Source: JAEELC01 sp963605425 (GTDB lineage: Bacteria > Bacillota_I > Bacilli_A > Acholeplasmatales > Anaeroplasmataceae). From it: a stretch of DNA of 64,000 bases. Numbering within the stretch: the first letter of the stretch is position 1; each line of letters opens with the position of its first letter. Below are positions 43,901-51,263 of the stretch, piece after piece. The stretch lies in contig CAVCUQ010000003.1 in the NCBI GenBank assembly GCA_963605425.1, forward strand, positions 1 to 64,000. The letters are read 5' to 3'. The notes beneath the pieces are model-generated. The model made no database searches. It saw only the letters and a program-made list of their open reading frames with translations, and was not told the DNA's origin. A program made the translations under genes and the position numbers.

Positions 43901-44600
43901 GTACCATGATATCATCAAGTACTACTTCAGAAACACCAATTTCAGATTGTCTTCCGTTTCTAATAGCTGTAACACTAGGAGCTGAAATAAGTGATAGTTT
44001 ATCAATAGTCTTTTTAGCTCTAATTTCTTGAATAACACCAATAATAATATTTAAAGAAATAATAAGTACAAAGATACAGTCTTTAATTGCATTTACGCTA
44101 ATTAAGAAACCAGCAATAGTAAATGTTAAAATATTAAAGAATGTAAATATATTTTGGAATAAGATTTGAGGAATAGATTTACTTGTTGATTTTGGTTTAT
44201 AGTTAACAAAACCCTCAAGAATTCTTTGATTAACCTCTTCATCATTTAAACCTTTAGAAGGATCTACATCAAATCTATCAACATATTTTGAACCAACACT
44301 TCTCTTTCTAGATTTCTTTTTTGCAATCTTTTGACTCTTTAAGGCTTGACGTTCTTTTTGTTTTGCCTTATTATCATTTTCCTTCTTAAGACGAGCCTCA
44401 GTTTTACTAGCCTCACTCATCTTTTTATCAAGTTCTTCTTTTTTCTTTCTTTGTTTTTCCTTTAAATCACGATCTTTGATTCTTTCAATCTCTTTATCGT
44501 TCAATTTGTTTCCATTTTTATCTAAGAAACGAGGATCTATATTTTCATTATTTTCTGAAGTTTTAATTTCTTCATTCACATTTTCATTATTTTGTTCCAT
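40944..44600 (-). CDS. P-type cation ATPase (CtpE-like) with a large extracytoplasmic insertion
   Basis: A 1218-residue pump, against about 750-900 for relatives. A Lys/Glu-rich soluble N-terminus (1-105) precedes the actuator motif TGES (about 260), a helix with IPSGLF in place of PEGLP, typical of CtpE-type calcium pumps, phosphorylation site DKTGT (Asp406), and hinge TGDGVND. After the helix ending near residue 845 comes an about 330-residue polar domain (about 850-1175), then one last helix and a basic tail. The insertion is Tyr/Asn/Thr-rich with recurring YYVVDGY-like strands, so probably beta-rich and outside the cell. The gene is inserted between mrnC and rlmB, two bases after mrnC. 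Substrate unknown; Ca2+ is plausible. Confidence 0.85.
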   Translation of the reverse strand: MEQNNENVNEEIKTSENNENIDPRFLDKNGNKLNDKEIERIKDRDLKEKQRKKKEELDKKMSEASKTEARLKKENDNKAKQKERQALKSQKIAKKKSRKRSVGSKYVDRFDVDPSKGLNDEEVNQRILEGFVNYKPKSTSKSIPQILFQNIFTFFNILTFTIAGFLISVNAIKDCIFVLIISLNIIIGVIQEIRAKKTIDKLSLISAPSVTAIRNGRQSEIGVSEVVLDDIMVLEGGKQICSDSIVVEGMIEVNESLLTGESDSIIKKPGDSLYSGSFVVSGSCKAKVEKVGKDNYIEQLTTSAKKYMKPKSELLRSLKIIIYVMAVIIIPIGLSLFLIQYKSGMTYAESIRKAAGAMIGMIPSGLFLCTSMTLAVGVSRLGKKNVLVQELYCIEMLARINVLCLDKTGTITDGSMNVKSTVEYKNAGGLNTKYAISALLNALNDRNMTSIALEKYFGRSKVLKSVATIPFSSKRKYQAATFDKKGTFVLGAPEFILKTNYDSIKPDVSKYAEEGYRVLLLAQIAGAIENNELPKGEITPMSLVLIEDNIRPDAVETIKSFKERGVEVKVISGDNAVTVCKIAERAGIENANNYVSLDGMSEKEVVRAATKYTVFGRVTPAQKRLLVKTLKENGKTVAMTGDGVNDILALKEADCSIAMASGSEAARNVSHLVLLDSNFSAMPSVVGEGKRVINNITKVARLYLTKTIFSLLLAVVALIKGYYPISTNQLFMIDLFCIGIPSVVLVLEKNNDRFEGHFLSNVIKSALPGAIAIVVESLIVFLLQQTLAISQTSLSTIIVLAATFTCEMVLFDVCSKPTFTSIHKILFYSMFGMFIFLTLVTPRFFDFSPLGSFGTYYSDKLEVLRWKTSEVAKSQKDAYVVDGYVLYKNDVDSNQNKYYISSGTGSSHSYTINSDGKLVIDQTTISKNDYNYLDHLPSLYKTKKDGTAYYGFNGYVTNIIYSENDKCVIKDNGDVYYQTLNSTGGVIYEEYTGYNVLPTVTINSDNYYVVGNVTTITPYKGQYKVINNVKINDDYNIIVDGEVLKVSTATGDEPYVFFKDGFAYGCDEENHLVVNISRTNVEFNQTDGFDADITVEGQEFYIKGLKSGINYKPTITTTPSNYYIVDGYLTEYECKTTANEIKQEVSSSGYLILDGIETNIKKEVYTSYGGNVPALAPNCIVLLFLLFLLANPLMAVVRGFVPFVRKWTGVVMDKINSL

Positions 44601-44602
44601 TT

Positions 44603-44998
44603 CTAATCCTCCTTCATGTTATTAATAACATCAATAGCACTATTAATTAGTTCGTCCATTCTTTCAAGGTTTCCTGAAAGATAAAGAAAACCTACAAGTG
44701 ATTCAAAACCAGTACCTTCTAGATAATCAGCTCTAGATATATTCTTTCTAATCTTGGCTACACTAGAATTTCTACCTCTTTTAAACATTTGTATTTCTTC
44801 TTCGCTTAACATATTGTTATCTAAAAAATAATGCATTGCATAAGATTGACTCTTACCTTGAGTATATTTAATAGCTGTTTTATGTAATTCATTAACCTTA
44901 GTTAAACCAGTTTTAAGTAAATATGATCTGATTCTAAGTTCATAAATTGCATCTCCCATATAAGCTAAAGTTAACCCATTATATTGAATAGCGTCCAT
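44603..44998 (-). CDS. mrnC: Mini-ribonuclease 3
   Basis: A 131-residue stand-alone RNase III catalytic domain without dsRNA-binding domain. Catalytic segments LAYMGDAIYELRIRSYLL (near residue 10), RADYLEGTGFESLVGFLYL (near residue 89). It matures 23S rRNA ends in Bacillus. Its start codon shares a base with the cysS stop codon (TAATG), the conserved cysS-mrnC coupling. Confidence 0.95.
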   Translation of the reverse strand: MDAIQYNGLTLAYMGDAIYELRIRSYLLKTGLTKVNELHKTAIKYTQGKSQSYAMHYFLDNNMLSEEEIQMFKRGRNSSVAKIRKNISRADYLEGTGFESLVGFLYLSGNLERMDELINSAIDVINNMKED

Positions 44999-46326
44999 TA
45001 AATAATACCTCTTTGGGTAAGTATATTTCTATATTTGTCCGCATTTTCAAAATCTTTATTTTTCTTAGATGTATTCCATTTATTATAAATATCAATATCA
45101 TCTTCAGTTAAAGATATACTATTTAACTTAACACCTAATACATCAAAGATAACCTTTAGTGTGTTAGCCTCAACTATAGCAGTGTTTAAATCATTTTGTC
45201 TAACACTAACATTAATTTTCTTTAAAATATCATTTGCAAGTGATAATACATTTTGAGTATTTAAATCATTATCCATAAATTCTTCAAATGATTTAAGTTC
45301 ATCTTTATTAGTATCATTATTTTCTATTTTATTCACTTGTCTTAAGACACTCACTTGTTTGTAAGCTCTATTAAATTTATCATAAATCTTCTTATATTGA
45401 TCAAATAGTTCACTAGTAAAGTCTATAGAATTACGATAAGGTGTAGTAATAACTAGTAATCTATATGGCATAAATTCATCTTCTTTAAAGTCTTTAACCC
45501 ATATAACATTACCAAGTGATTTACTCATCTTTTCCTTGCCTAAATTAACACGACCAACATGCATCCAGTATTTAGCTAAATGATGATGATATATTGCATT
45601 AGCTTGAGCAATCTCATTTTCATGATGTGGGAATTTTAAATCCATTCCACCACCGTGAATATCAATTTCCTTATGATTAAATATCTTATCAATCATACAT
45701 ACACATTCAGTATGCCAACCTGGTCTACCTTTTCCAAACGGAGAATCCCATTGAATACCTTTTTCAGTTTTTTTCCATAAAGTAAAATCTAGTGGATTTT
45801 CTTTTTTATCTGATACATCAATTCTTACACCATTTTCAAGTTCAGCTTGATTTTGATTAGATAAAATGCCATATTCTTTTAATTTATTAATTCTAAAGTA
45901 TACGTCACCATCTACATTATAGGCATAACCTTCTTTAAGCATTTCTTCAATTAAAGAAATCATTTCTTTAATGTATTCAGTAGCATGTGGTACATAATTA
46001 GGTCTATTTGAACCTAGTCTTGAACAATCAACAAAGTATGCTTTTTCATATTCATTTGTAATTTCTTTTTCTGATACATTCTTATCAATTGCTTTATTAA
46101 TAATCTTATCATCTACATCAGTAATGTTAGAGGCATAATTTACTTTGTATCCTTTATATGTTAAATAATTTTTTAAAGTGTCAAAGAAAATAACAGGTCT
46201 GGCGTTACCTATATGGATATAGTTATAAACAGTAGGACCGCACACATACATATTTACTGTATCTTTTTCACTTGGAATAAACTCTTCCACTCTATTAGTT
46301 AATGAATTATATATTCTTAAGCTCAT
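44998..46326 (-). CDS. cysS: Cysteinyl-tRNA synthetase
   Basis: A 442-residue class I synthetase. Zinc/cysteine-binding MYVCGPTVYNYIHIGNARP with the HIGH box (HIGN), KMSKSLGN as KMSKS loop near residue 264, and zinc ligands in GWHTECVCM and GGGMDLKFPHHENE. The anticodon domain is somewhat short. First gene of cysS-mrnC-ATPase. RBS AAGGGTGA. Confidence 0.97.
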   Translation of the reverse strand: MSLRIYNSLTNRVEEFIPSEKDTVNMYVCGPTVYNYIHIGNARPVIFFDTLKNYLTYKGYKVNYASNITDVDDKIINKAIDKNVSEKEITNEYEKAYFVDCSRLGSNRPNYVPHATEYIKEMISLIEEMLKEGYAYNVDGDVYFRINKLKEYGILSNQNQAELENGVRIDVSDKKENPLDFTLWKKTEKGIQWDSPFGKGRPGWHTECVCMIDKIFNHKEIDIHGGGMDLKFPHHENEIAQANAIYHHHLAKYWMHVGRVNLGKEKMSKSLGNVIWVKDFKEDEFMPYRLLVITTPYRNSIDFTSELFDQYKKIYDKFNRAYKQVSVLRQVNKIENNDTNKDELKSFEEFMDNDLNTQNVLSLANDILKKINVSVRQNDLNTAIVEANTLKVIFDVLGVKLNSISLTEDDIDIYNKWNTSKKNKDFENADKYRNILTQRGII

Positions 46327-46363
46327 AAAATCACCCTTTTATAATACTAATCATAATACACTA

Positions 46364-46392
46364 ATTATATATAATTTTTAAGATTTATTCAA
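46364..46392 (-). promoter_or_regulatory. Promoter of cysS
   Basis: Minus strand -35 TTGAAT (46387-46392), 17-base spacer, -10 TATAAT (46364-46369). I saw no T-box leader between it and cysS. Confidence 0.65.
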
Positions 46393-46650
46393 TTGATATC
46401 GGCATAAATGAAATATCCTTAAATATAAAATTGATAATTCTTTTAACAATATGACTTTGTACGTATCAAATTTAAATTATGTTTATATAGTGAAAATTGA
46501 AAAAAAGTAGTTAAGAAAATCCATGTAATTCATTCATTTAATTCTCAACTACTTTTATATTAAATTTTAAATTAAACTATACAAATACAATAGGATAATA
46601 ATATCAAATCTGGATATTATGTTACTTACAAAGAATTATATATAAATTAA
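46393..46650. other. Gene-free AT-rich stretch
   Basis: Between the cysS promoter and the lipoprotein pseudogene. It holds one terminator-like hairpin (46497-46556). I see no open reading frame with an RBS and no repeat. Confidence 0.6.
46497..46556 (-). terminator. Probable terminator after the peptidase-lipoprotein cluster
   Basis: Minus-strand stem of about 11-15 bp (46503-46517 with 46542-46556) with a long loop of about 24 bases and a seven-U tail. Confidence 0.6.
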
Positions 46651-47138
46651 CTATTTAGTTTCATAGTCATATAAAGTTATTACATAAGGAAAATTCAGAT
46701 TCTTGTCTACGCAGTATTCATAATATTGACCTCTTTCATCCACTAAAATTGTTAATGTATACTTATATTCTCGATTTTTGATTTTACTAAGATCAGCATT
46801 ACTATAATTTCCCCACAAAAAATTCTCTATGTTCTCCATAAAAGTAAATTGCCTTATCATTTAATGGATTATATAATGTTACTCCAAAAAAAATTTTTAA
46901 TATGAATTTCACAAGAATATTTTACATTTTAAACTGTTATGTTTGAATAATAATCATCGTCATTATAAATATCACGATTATTACCTTGATTTTGAAATTG
47001 AGGTGAAGTAGATACTATATTAAAATACTCATTTTTCCATATTACATTATTGATATCAATTATTCTTATATCATTACGTGAGCAAACCAAAATTGATACA
47101 ATTATAAGATAAAGCAATAACAAATAAATCTTCTTCAC
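46651..47138 (-). pseudogene. Decayed paralogue of the 156-residue lipoprotein
   Basis: Two short frames, 46929-47138 (N-terminal half) and 46651-46860 (C-terminal half), match the intact lipoprotein at 47888-48358 along its length: IDINNVIWKNE at the start, YSCEIH and VTLYNPLNDKAIYFYGE in the gap, FLWGNY and YYEYCVDKNLNFP at the end. The frame is broken by a TAA at 46929-46931 and by one extra T in each of two homopolymers, 46886-46893 and 46817-46822. The lipobox is also weakened (VCSR). So it is a duplicated lipoprotein gene that decayed. Confidence 0.8.
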
Positions 47139-47202
47139 TTTGTTACACCTCTATTTTGAAACAAAATAAGCACAAATAAATGTATTAGTGATTTGTAATT
47201 TT

Positions 47203-47901
47203 TTACTTATATTCATCTAGTATATAATTTACAGGTATTGCATATGCAAATCCTTGTTCAACATTGCCTGATAATCTTTTTGTCCTAAATGTTACCATAC
47301 CTATAACTTCATTATTTTCATTGAATATGGGGGATCCACTGTCACCTTGCCCAATGCTTAACTGACATTGAATGAAAAAACTAGAATGGTTGTTATAATT
47401 TAATTCAATGCAAGCCAAACTTATATACCCTTCCTTATAGGACAGACCATAATTAGAAAAGTTACCTATGTTATAACATTTTTCTGATGTGTATATATGA
47501 CTTTGAGTTTTAAAAGTAGAATGTTTATGATTTCCATTATATTGTAAGAATGCAATATCTTTCGTCTCATCAAATTTCATCAACGAAACTTCTTCATATT
47601 CTTCACTATCGTAAAATCTAATGTTGATTGTCTCAAAGCATTCACGCTCACCTGATATTAAATAACTAATCACATGATAATTTGTTACCACTGTTGTACC
47701 GTCTAAGAACCAACCACTGCCATAGTTTTTATTTTCGGTATCATCATAGCTTTCGACCTCTACCACTTTAAGGACATTTTCATCATAGTAATTATTATTA
47801 CTTGAATATTTAAATATTTGAAATGTAATTAAGCTTGATGTAATACTACAAATAAGCATCAAGACTACTGATAAAATAATAAATTTCTTATTTGTTCTCA
47901 T
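47203..47901 (-). CDS. Membrane-anchored trypsin-like serine protease
   Basis: A 232-residue protein from ATG 47901. An N-terminal membrane anchor (about 7-30) and a chymotrypsin-fold domain with intact triad: His76 in VTNYHV, Asp115 in ETKDIAFL, Ser188 in GQGDSGSPIF. No PDZ. It resembles V8/glutamyl-endopeptidase-like and HtrA-type proteases. A longer frame (to 47973) overlaps the upstream lipoprotein by 86 bases; the start inside its last codons gives a 14-base overlap and translational coupling. Likely acts on the outer surface together with the two upstream lipoproteins. Confidence 0.78.
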   Translation of the reverse strand: MRTNKKFIILSVVLMLICSITSSLITFQIFKYSSNNNYYDENVLKVVEVESYDDTENKNYGSGWFLDGTTVVTNYHVISYLISGERECFETINIRFYDSEEYEEVSLMKFDETKDIAFLQYNGNHKHSTFKTQSHIYTSEKCYNIGNFSNYGLSYKEGYISLACIELNYNNHSSFFIQCQLSIGQGDSGSPIFNENNEVIGMVTFRTKRLSGNVEQGFAYAIPVNYILDEYK

Positions 47902-48358
47902 AGCCATAAAAAATAATATTATTAGGATATTTAATATTATTATCCATACAGTACTCATAATATTGACACTCATCTGTTAATTCTACTTTCAATGTATACC
48001 GATATTTTTTTTCTTTAACAAGGTCATAATTTCCCCATAGAAATTCTTGACTATCACCATAGAAAGAGATTAAAGCATCATTTAAAGGATCATATAAAGT
48101 CACAATAAAATCATTATTAACAAGATAAATTTTACAAGAATAACTTGCGCCACAAATTTGAATAATAGAATAGTAATTATTGTCGCCTACTGTGTGTTCC
48201 CCATAATATTGTTTTTGTAATTGTTCTGATGTAGTCTCAATACAGAAGTCTTCGTTTTTCCAAATTACATTATCAATATCAATTACTCTAGTATCAGCAC
48301 ACGAACAAAGAAGAATGGATATAGCCACCACAAAAACTGTTAAAACTCTTTTCTTCAT
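47888..48358 (-). CDS. Small lipoprotein of unknown family
   Basis: A 156-residue protein with a signal peptide and lipobox LCSC (Cys20), followed by a soluble domain rich in Tyr, Asn and acidic residues (VIDIDNVIWKNEDF near residue 24; FLWGNYD near 114; YYEYCMDNN near 138). I know no family. A degenerate paralogue lies 750 bases downstream, so the family has duplicated here. It is placed between a C39-like peptidase lipoprotein and a serine protease with coupled starts; an inhibitor, substrate or adaptor role is possible. Confidence 0.6.
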   Translation of the reverse strand: MKKRVLTVFVVAISILLCSCADTRVIDIDNVIWKNEDFCIETTSEQLQKQYYGEHTVGDNNYYSIIQICGASYSCKIYLVNNDFIVTLYDPLNDALISFYGDSQEFLWGNYDLVKEKKYRYTLKVELTDECQYYEYCMDNNIKYPNNIIFYGYENK

Positions 48359-48371
48359 TTAGTTCCTCCAT

Positions 48372-49529
48372 CTATTTATCAACAAAATAAGCACATATAT
48401 ATGTGTTGGATATAGAGCCGTCAAAATATTTTAGATAATTATTTTTATTACTAGTAATCATTCCGTCACTTTTATAATTATATGCATGAAATTTTTCAGT
48501 ATATGTTTTATCTTTGTCAATCATAAAAGTATGAATCATATCACCTTGATTTTCTCCATTCCATCTAGATAAAATAACATAATAATCTTTATCATCTTCC
48601 ATATACTTTTGGAAAGTTTTATAATTTAAGACCCTTTTATAAAAAATTCCTGAAGCTACTAAGAAATAAGATATTTGATACGGATTAGAACCTAACTTTC
48701 CTTGTGCAAGTCCAATCTCAATTCCTAGGTTCTCATATAAGAATATAGTGTCGGCTAATGTAAAATCTTTGCCTAAAGCATGTGCTAAATTGTAACCAGC
48801 AATCACCTCACACCCAGCATGAGCTATATTACTGAATCCAAAGTTCCAATCTTTATATGCCTTTTGACCATATACATATCCTATTGGTTGACTCTTCTTA
48901 GAATTCAATTCATAGTTCACAAGATAGCTAGTATTCTTAACAGAAGTATAAAGTGTTGTTTTAAGACTTGCACTTGAATAAACTAAAATTTTAATAGCCG
49001 GTTCTATATAAGATAAGGCTAGCATATTTGCATTTAAAACTCTATGCATTATATTGCCAAACCTAGTACATTGTTCCAGTCCACTTAAAGAATTTAATTC
49101 TGATAAAAATATATGACTATCGTCTATAGTAAACAATATATCTTCCTCATCATTATAGTTTGTCATAGGTATCCCAGTGAAATTCTCTATTATACTTTCA
49201 TTTGTCTTATCAAAGTAAACATTTAATGTCATCCTTCCCTCTTCTAGCTTTGTAGTAACCTCATATGTTATCAAATATTCATCATCAAGATATGATACAG
49301 ATTCAAAATCACTTAATGCTTTCCCTGATATTTTCTTCTTTGCAATAGTTTTGTATTCAATCTCATTATTAGATTCTTCGATTGAATCAAAGTAGTTAGT
49401 TTTTTCGGAAACAATATTACCCTTTCTAATCACTGCACTTTGTTGTTCAGTGTCACATGATCCTAAAGAAGTAAGGCCTAATATACATACTCCTCCATAT
49501 AAAACCATTTTAATAACTTTCTTTAACAT
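48372..49529 (-). CDS. Lipoprotein with C39-like papain-fold peptidase domain
   Basis: A 385-residue protein: signal peptide with lipobox LGSC (Cys25), an unrecognised middle domain (about 40-215), and a C-terminal domain with a papain-like arrangement, NIAHAGCEVIAGYN (Cys240) and GDMIHTFMID (His333), with a helix-rich segment YQISYFLVASGIFYK between. This resembles C39-like proteins with an AGC(E/G) catalytic loop. Peptidase activity is inferred from these residues only. First gene of the cluster; RBS AAAGGGAGA. Confidence 0.6.
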   Translation of the reverse strand: MLKKVIKMVLYGGVCILGLTSLGSCDTEQQSAVIRKGNIVSEKTNYFDSIEESNNEIEYKTIAKKKISGKALSDFESVSYLDDEYLITYEVTTKLEEGRMTLNVYFDKTNESIIENFTGIPMTNYNDEEDILFTIDDSHIFLSELNSLSGLEQCTRFGNIMHRVLNANMLALSYIEPAIKILVYSSASLKTTLYTSVKNTSYLVNYELNSKKSQPIGYVYGQKAYKDWNFGFSNIAHAGCEVIAGYNLAHALGKDFTLADTIFLYENLGIEIGLAQGKLGSNPYQISYFLVASGIFYKRVLNYKTFQKYMEDDKDYYVILSRWNGENQGDMIHTFMIDKDKTYTEKFHAYNYKSDGMITSNKNNYLKYFDGSISNTYICAYFVDK

Positions 49530-49556
49530 TTAATGCTCTCCCTTTCTAAAATTAAA

Positions 49557-49584
49557 ATTATAATAAAATACTTTCTCATTTCAA
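49557..49584 (-). promoter_or_regulatory. Promoter of the peptidase-lipoprotein cluster
   Basis: Minus strand -35 TTGAAA (49579-49584), 16-base spacer, -10 TATAAT (49557-49562), giving a short leader before 49529. Confidence 0.6.
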
Positions 49585-49651
49585 TAATAATCTTTTTAAT
49601 ATTTTAACATCTTATTTTTTTGTAAACAAGATAAAATCTATATAAGACAAA

Positions 49652-49686
49652 TTAAAAAAGTTGCAAGTAAAAACTACTTACAACTT
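49652..49686 (-). terminator. Terminator of glnA
   Basis: Minus-strand 11-bp stem with one G-U pair (49658-49668 with 49676-49686) and a six-U tail. Confidence 0.85.
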
Positions 49687-49704
49687 AATTAGATAATTTA
49701 TATA

Positions 49705-51060
49705 TTAGAACATCTTAAGATATCTCTTAATTTCCCATTCAGTTACAGCTGTACGGAATGAATCCCATTCAATTTGCTTAGCTTCAATTAACTTCTTAGT
49801 TAAATGGGCACCAATGGCTTCTTGCATTAATGGGTCCTTCTTAAATTCAGCAATAGCTTCTTTTAAATTTTCAGGAAGTGAATCAACTCCAAGAGCTTCT
49901 CTTTCAGCTTGTGTACAAGCAAATAGGTTAGTATGAATTTCTTCGAAATGTTTAGCTTTTCCTTCAATACCATCTAAACCAGCTCTAAGTAATACGCTAG
50001 CAGCTAAATATGGGTTTGTAGTTGGGTCTACACTTCTAACTTCAGTTCTTGTCTTATTTCCTCTAGCTGAAGGAATACGGATCATTGTAGAACGGTTAGC
50101 TTCTGACCATGAAATATAACATGGAGCTTCAAAACCAGGAACGATTCTCTTGTAAGAATTTACTGTAGGGTTAGTTACAAGACAGAATCCCTTTGCATGA
50201 GTTAATATACCATCAATCCAAGCTTTTGCAGTAGCACTTAATCCATCTGCACTAGTTGAATCAAAGAAAATATTCTTTCCTTCTTTATCAGTTAGAGAGC
50301 AGTTACAATGCATACCACTTCCGTTAATACCATAGATAGGCTTAGCCATAAATGTTGCATGGTATCCATGACGCTTAGCTACATTCTTAACAATAATCTT
50401 AAAAGTTTGAACGTTATCACAAGCTTCAAGTGAGTTATCAAATCTAAAGTCAATTTCATGTTGACCAACACTTACTTCATGGTGAGCAGCTTCAACTACA
50501 AATCCAACCTTTTGAAGTTCAAGAACGATATCTCTTCTGCAGTCTACATCATTATCAATAGGAGCTACATCAAAGTATCCACCTTCATCGTTTGGAGTAA
50601 GAGTAGGTTCACCTGTAGTCTTGTCAATCTTAAATAAGAAGAATTCAGGTTCAACACCAATATTAAATTTAGAGAATCCCATCTTTCTCATTACTTCAAT
50701 ATTCTTCTTTAATTGACCTCTAGGATCACCAGGGAATGGTACTAATTCACCAGCTTTATTTCTTTGACAAACATCACAAATAAATCTAGCTACTTTACCA
50801 TATTGGTTATCTTCCCAAGAACAAATAAGGAATGTATCAATATCAGGTACCATGTACATATCAGCTTCTTCAGTTCTAACAAATCCTTCAATAGAAGAAC
50901 CATCGAACATGATTTCATTGTTTAATGCATCATCTAATCTATCTACTGGTACTTCAACGTTCTTCATACAACCAAGTAAGTCAGTAAACATCATACGGAT
51001 GTACTTGATATTTTCCTCCTTACAGATTTTTCTTACTTCATCTTTAGTATATTTACTCAT
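49705..51060 (-). CDS. glnA: Glutamine synthetase type I
   Basis: A 451-residue GS-I of the alpha type (no adenylylation loop expected in Firmicutes forms of this length). Conserved segments: FDGSSIEGFVRTEEADM, the metal ligand region VGVEPEFFLF, NGSGMHCNCSL with the active-site loop, KRIVPGFEAPCYISWSEANRS, and RSVDPTTNPYLA. It condenses ammonium with glutamate using ATP. Controlled by a leader with two ANTAR-target hairpins and a terminator, next to an ANTAR regulator gene. No GlnR gene or clear GlnR box was seen. Confidence 0.96.
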   Translation of the reverse strand: MSKYTKDEVRKICKEENIKYIRMMFTDLLGCMKNVEVPVDRLDDALNNEIMFDGSSIEGFVRTEEADMYMVPDIDTFLICSWEDNQYGKVARFICDVCQRNKAGELVPFPGDPRGQLKKNIEVMRKMGFSKFNIGVEPEFFLFKIDKTTGEPTLTPNDEGGYFDVAPIDNDVDCRRDIVLELQKVGFVVEAAHHEVSVGQHEIDFRFDNSLEACDNVQTFKIIVKNVAKRHGYHATFMAKPIYGINGSGMHCNCSLTDKEGKNIFFDSTSADGLSATAKAWIDGILTHAKGFCLVTNPTVNSYKRIVPGFEAPCYISWSEANRSTMIRIPSARGNKTRTEVRSVDPTTNPYLAASVLLRAGLDGIEGKAKHFEEIHTNLFACTQAEREALGVDSLPENLKEAIAEFKKDPLMQEAIGAHLTKKLIEAKQIEWDSFRTAVTEWEIKRYLKMF

Positions 51061-51087
51061 AATTTTCCTTTCCTTTTAAAACACAAA

Positions 51088-51117
51088 ATAAAAAAAGAGA
51101 ACCTAATGATTCTCTTT
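51088..51117 (-). terminator. Terminator in the glnA leader
   Basis: Minus-strand 8-bp stem (51094-51101 with 51110-51117) and a seven-U tail, about 30 bases before the glnA start codon. It would end transcription unless the upstream hairpins prevent it. Confidence 0.82.
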
Positions 51118-51205
51118 CAAGGGATAGCAAAAAAGCATCATAGCCCCATTGCTTTAAGTTTCGTATGTGTTTCAAAAATAAGCCCCATTGCTTACGATGA
51201 TATTG
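51118..51205 (-). promoter_or_regulatory. Two-hairpin ANTAR antiterminator element of glnA
   Basis: Two copies of AGCAATGGGGCT on the minus strand, loop P1 at 51181-51192 and P2 at 51142-51153, fit the published ANTAR target consensus AGCAANGRRGCU (hairpin with hexaloop AANGRR) exactly. The spacing of 27 bases between them and the following terminator match the eut-type dual-hairpin design. P2 also overlaps an alternative stem AAAGCA/TGCTTT followed by U, so P2 and that stem exclude each other. Confidence 0.85.
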
Positions 51206-51263
51206 TAAAATATATTCTATTTACTTTCAAGAGAAAATGTAATGAAAACGCTTATTATCAAAA

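Noticed and set aside
46327..46480. Possible T-box leader before cysS
   Set aside because: Neither the T-box sequence nor a terminator/antiterminator pair was seen between the promoter and the start codon.
46817..46893. Phase-variable lipoprotein (homopolymer switching)
   Set aside because: Two separate runs are shifted and there is also an in-frame TAA, so a single slippage event could not restore the protein.
51061..51263. Glutamine riboswitch in front of glnA
   Set aside because: The repeated AGCAATGGGGCT hairpins and terminator fit the ANTAR target better, and glutamine-riboswitch core motifs were not recognised.
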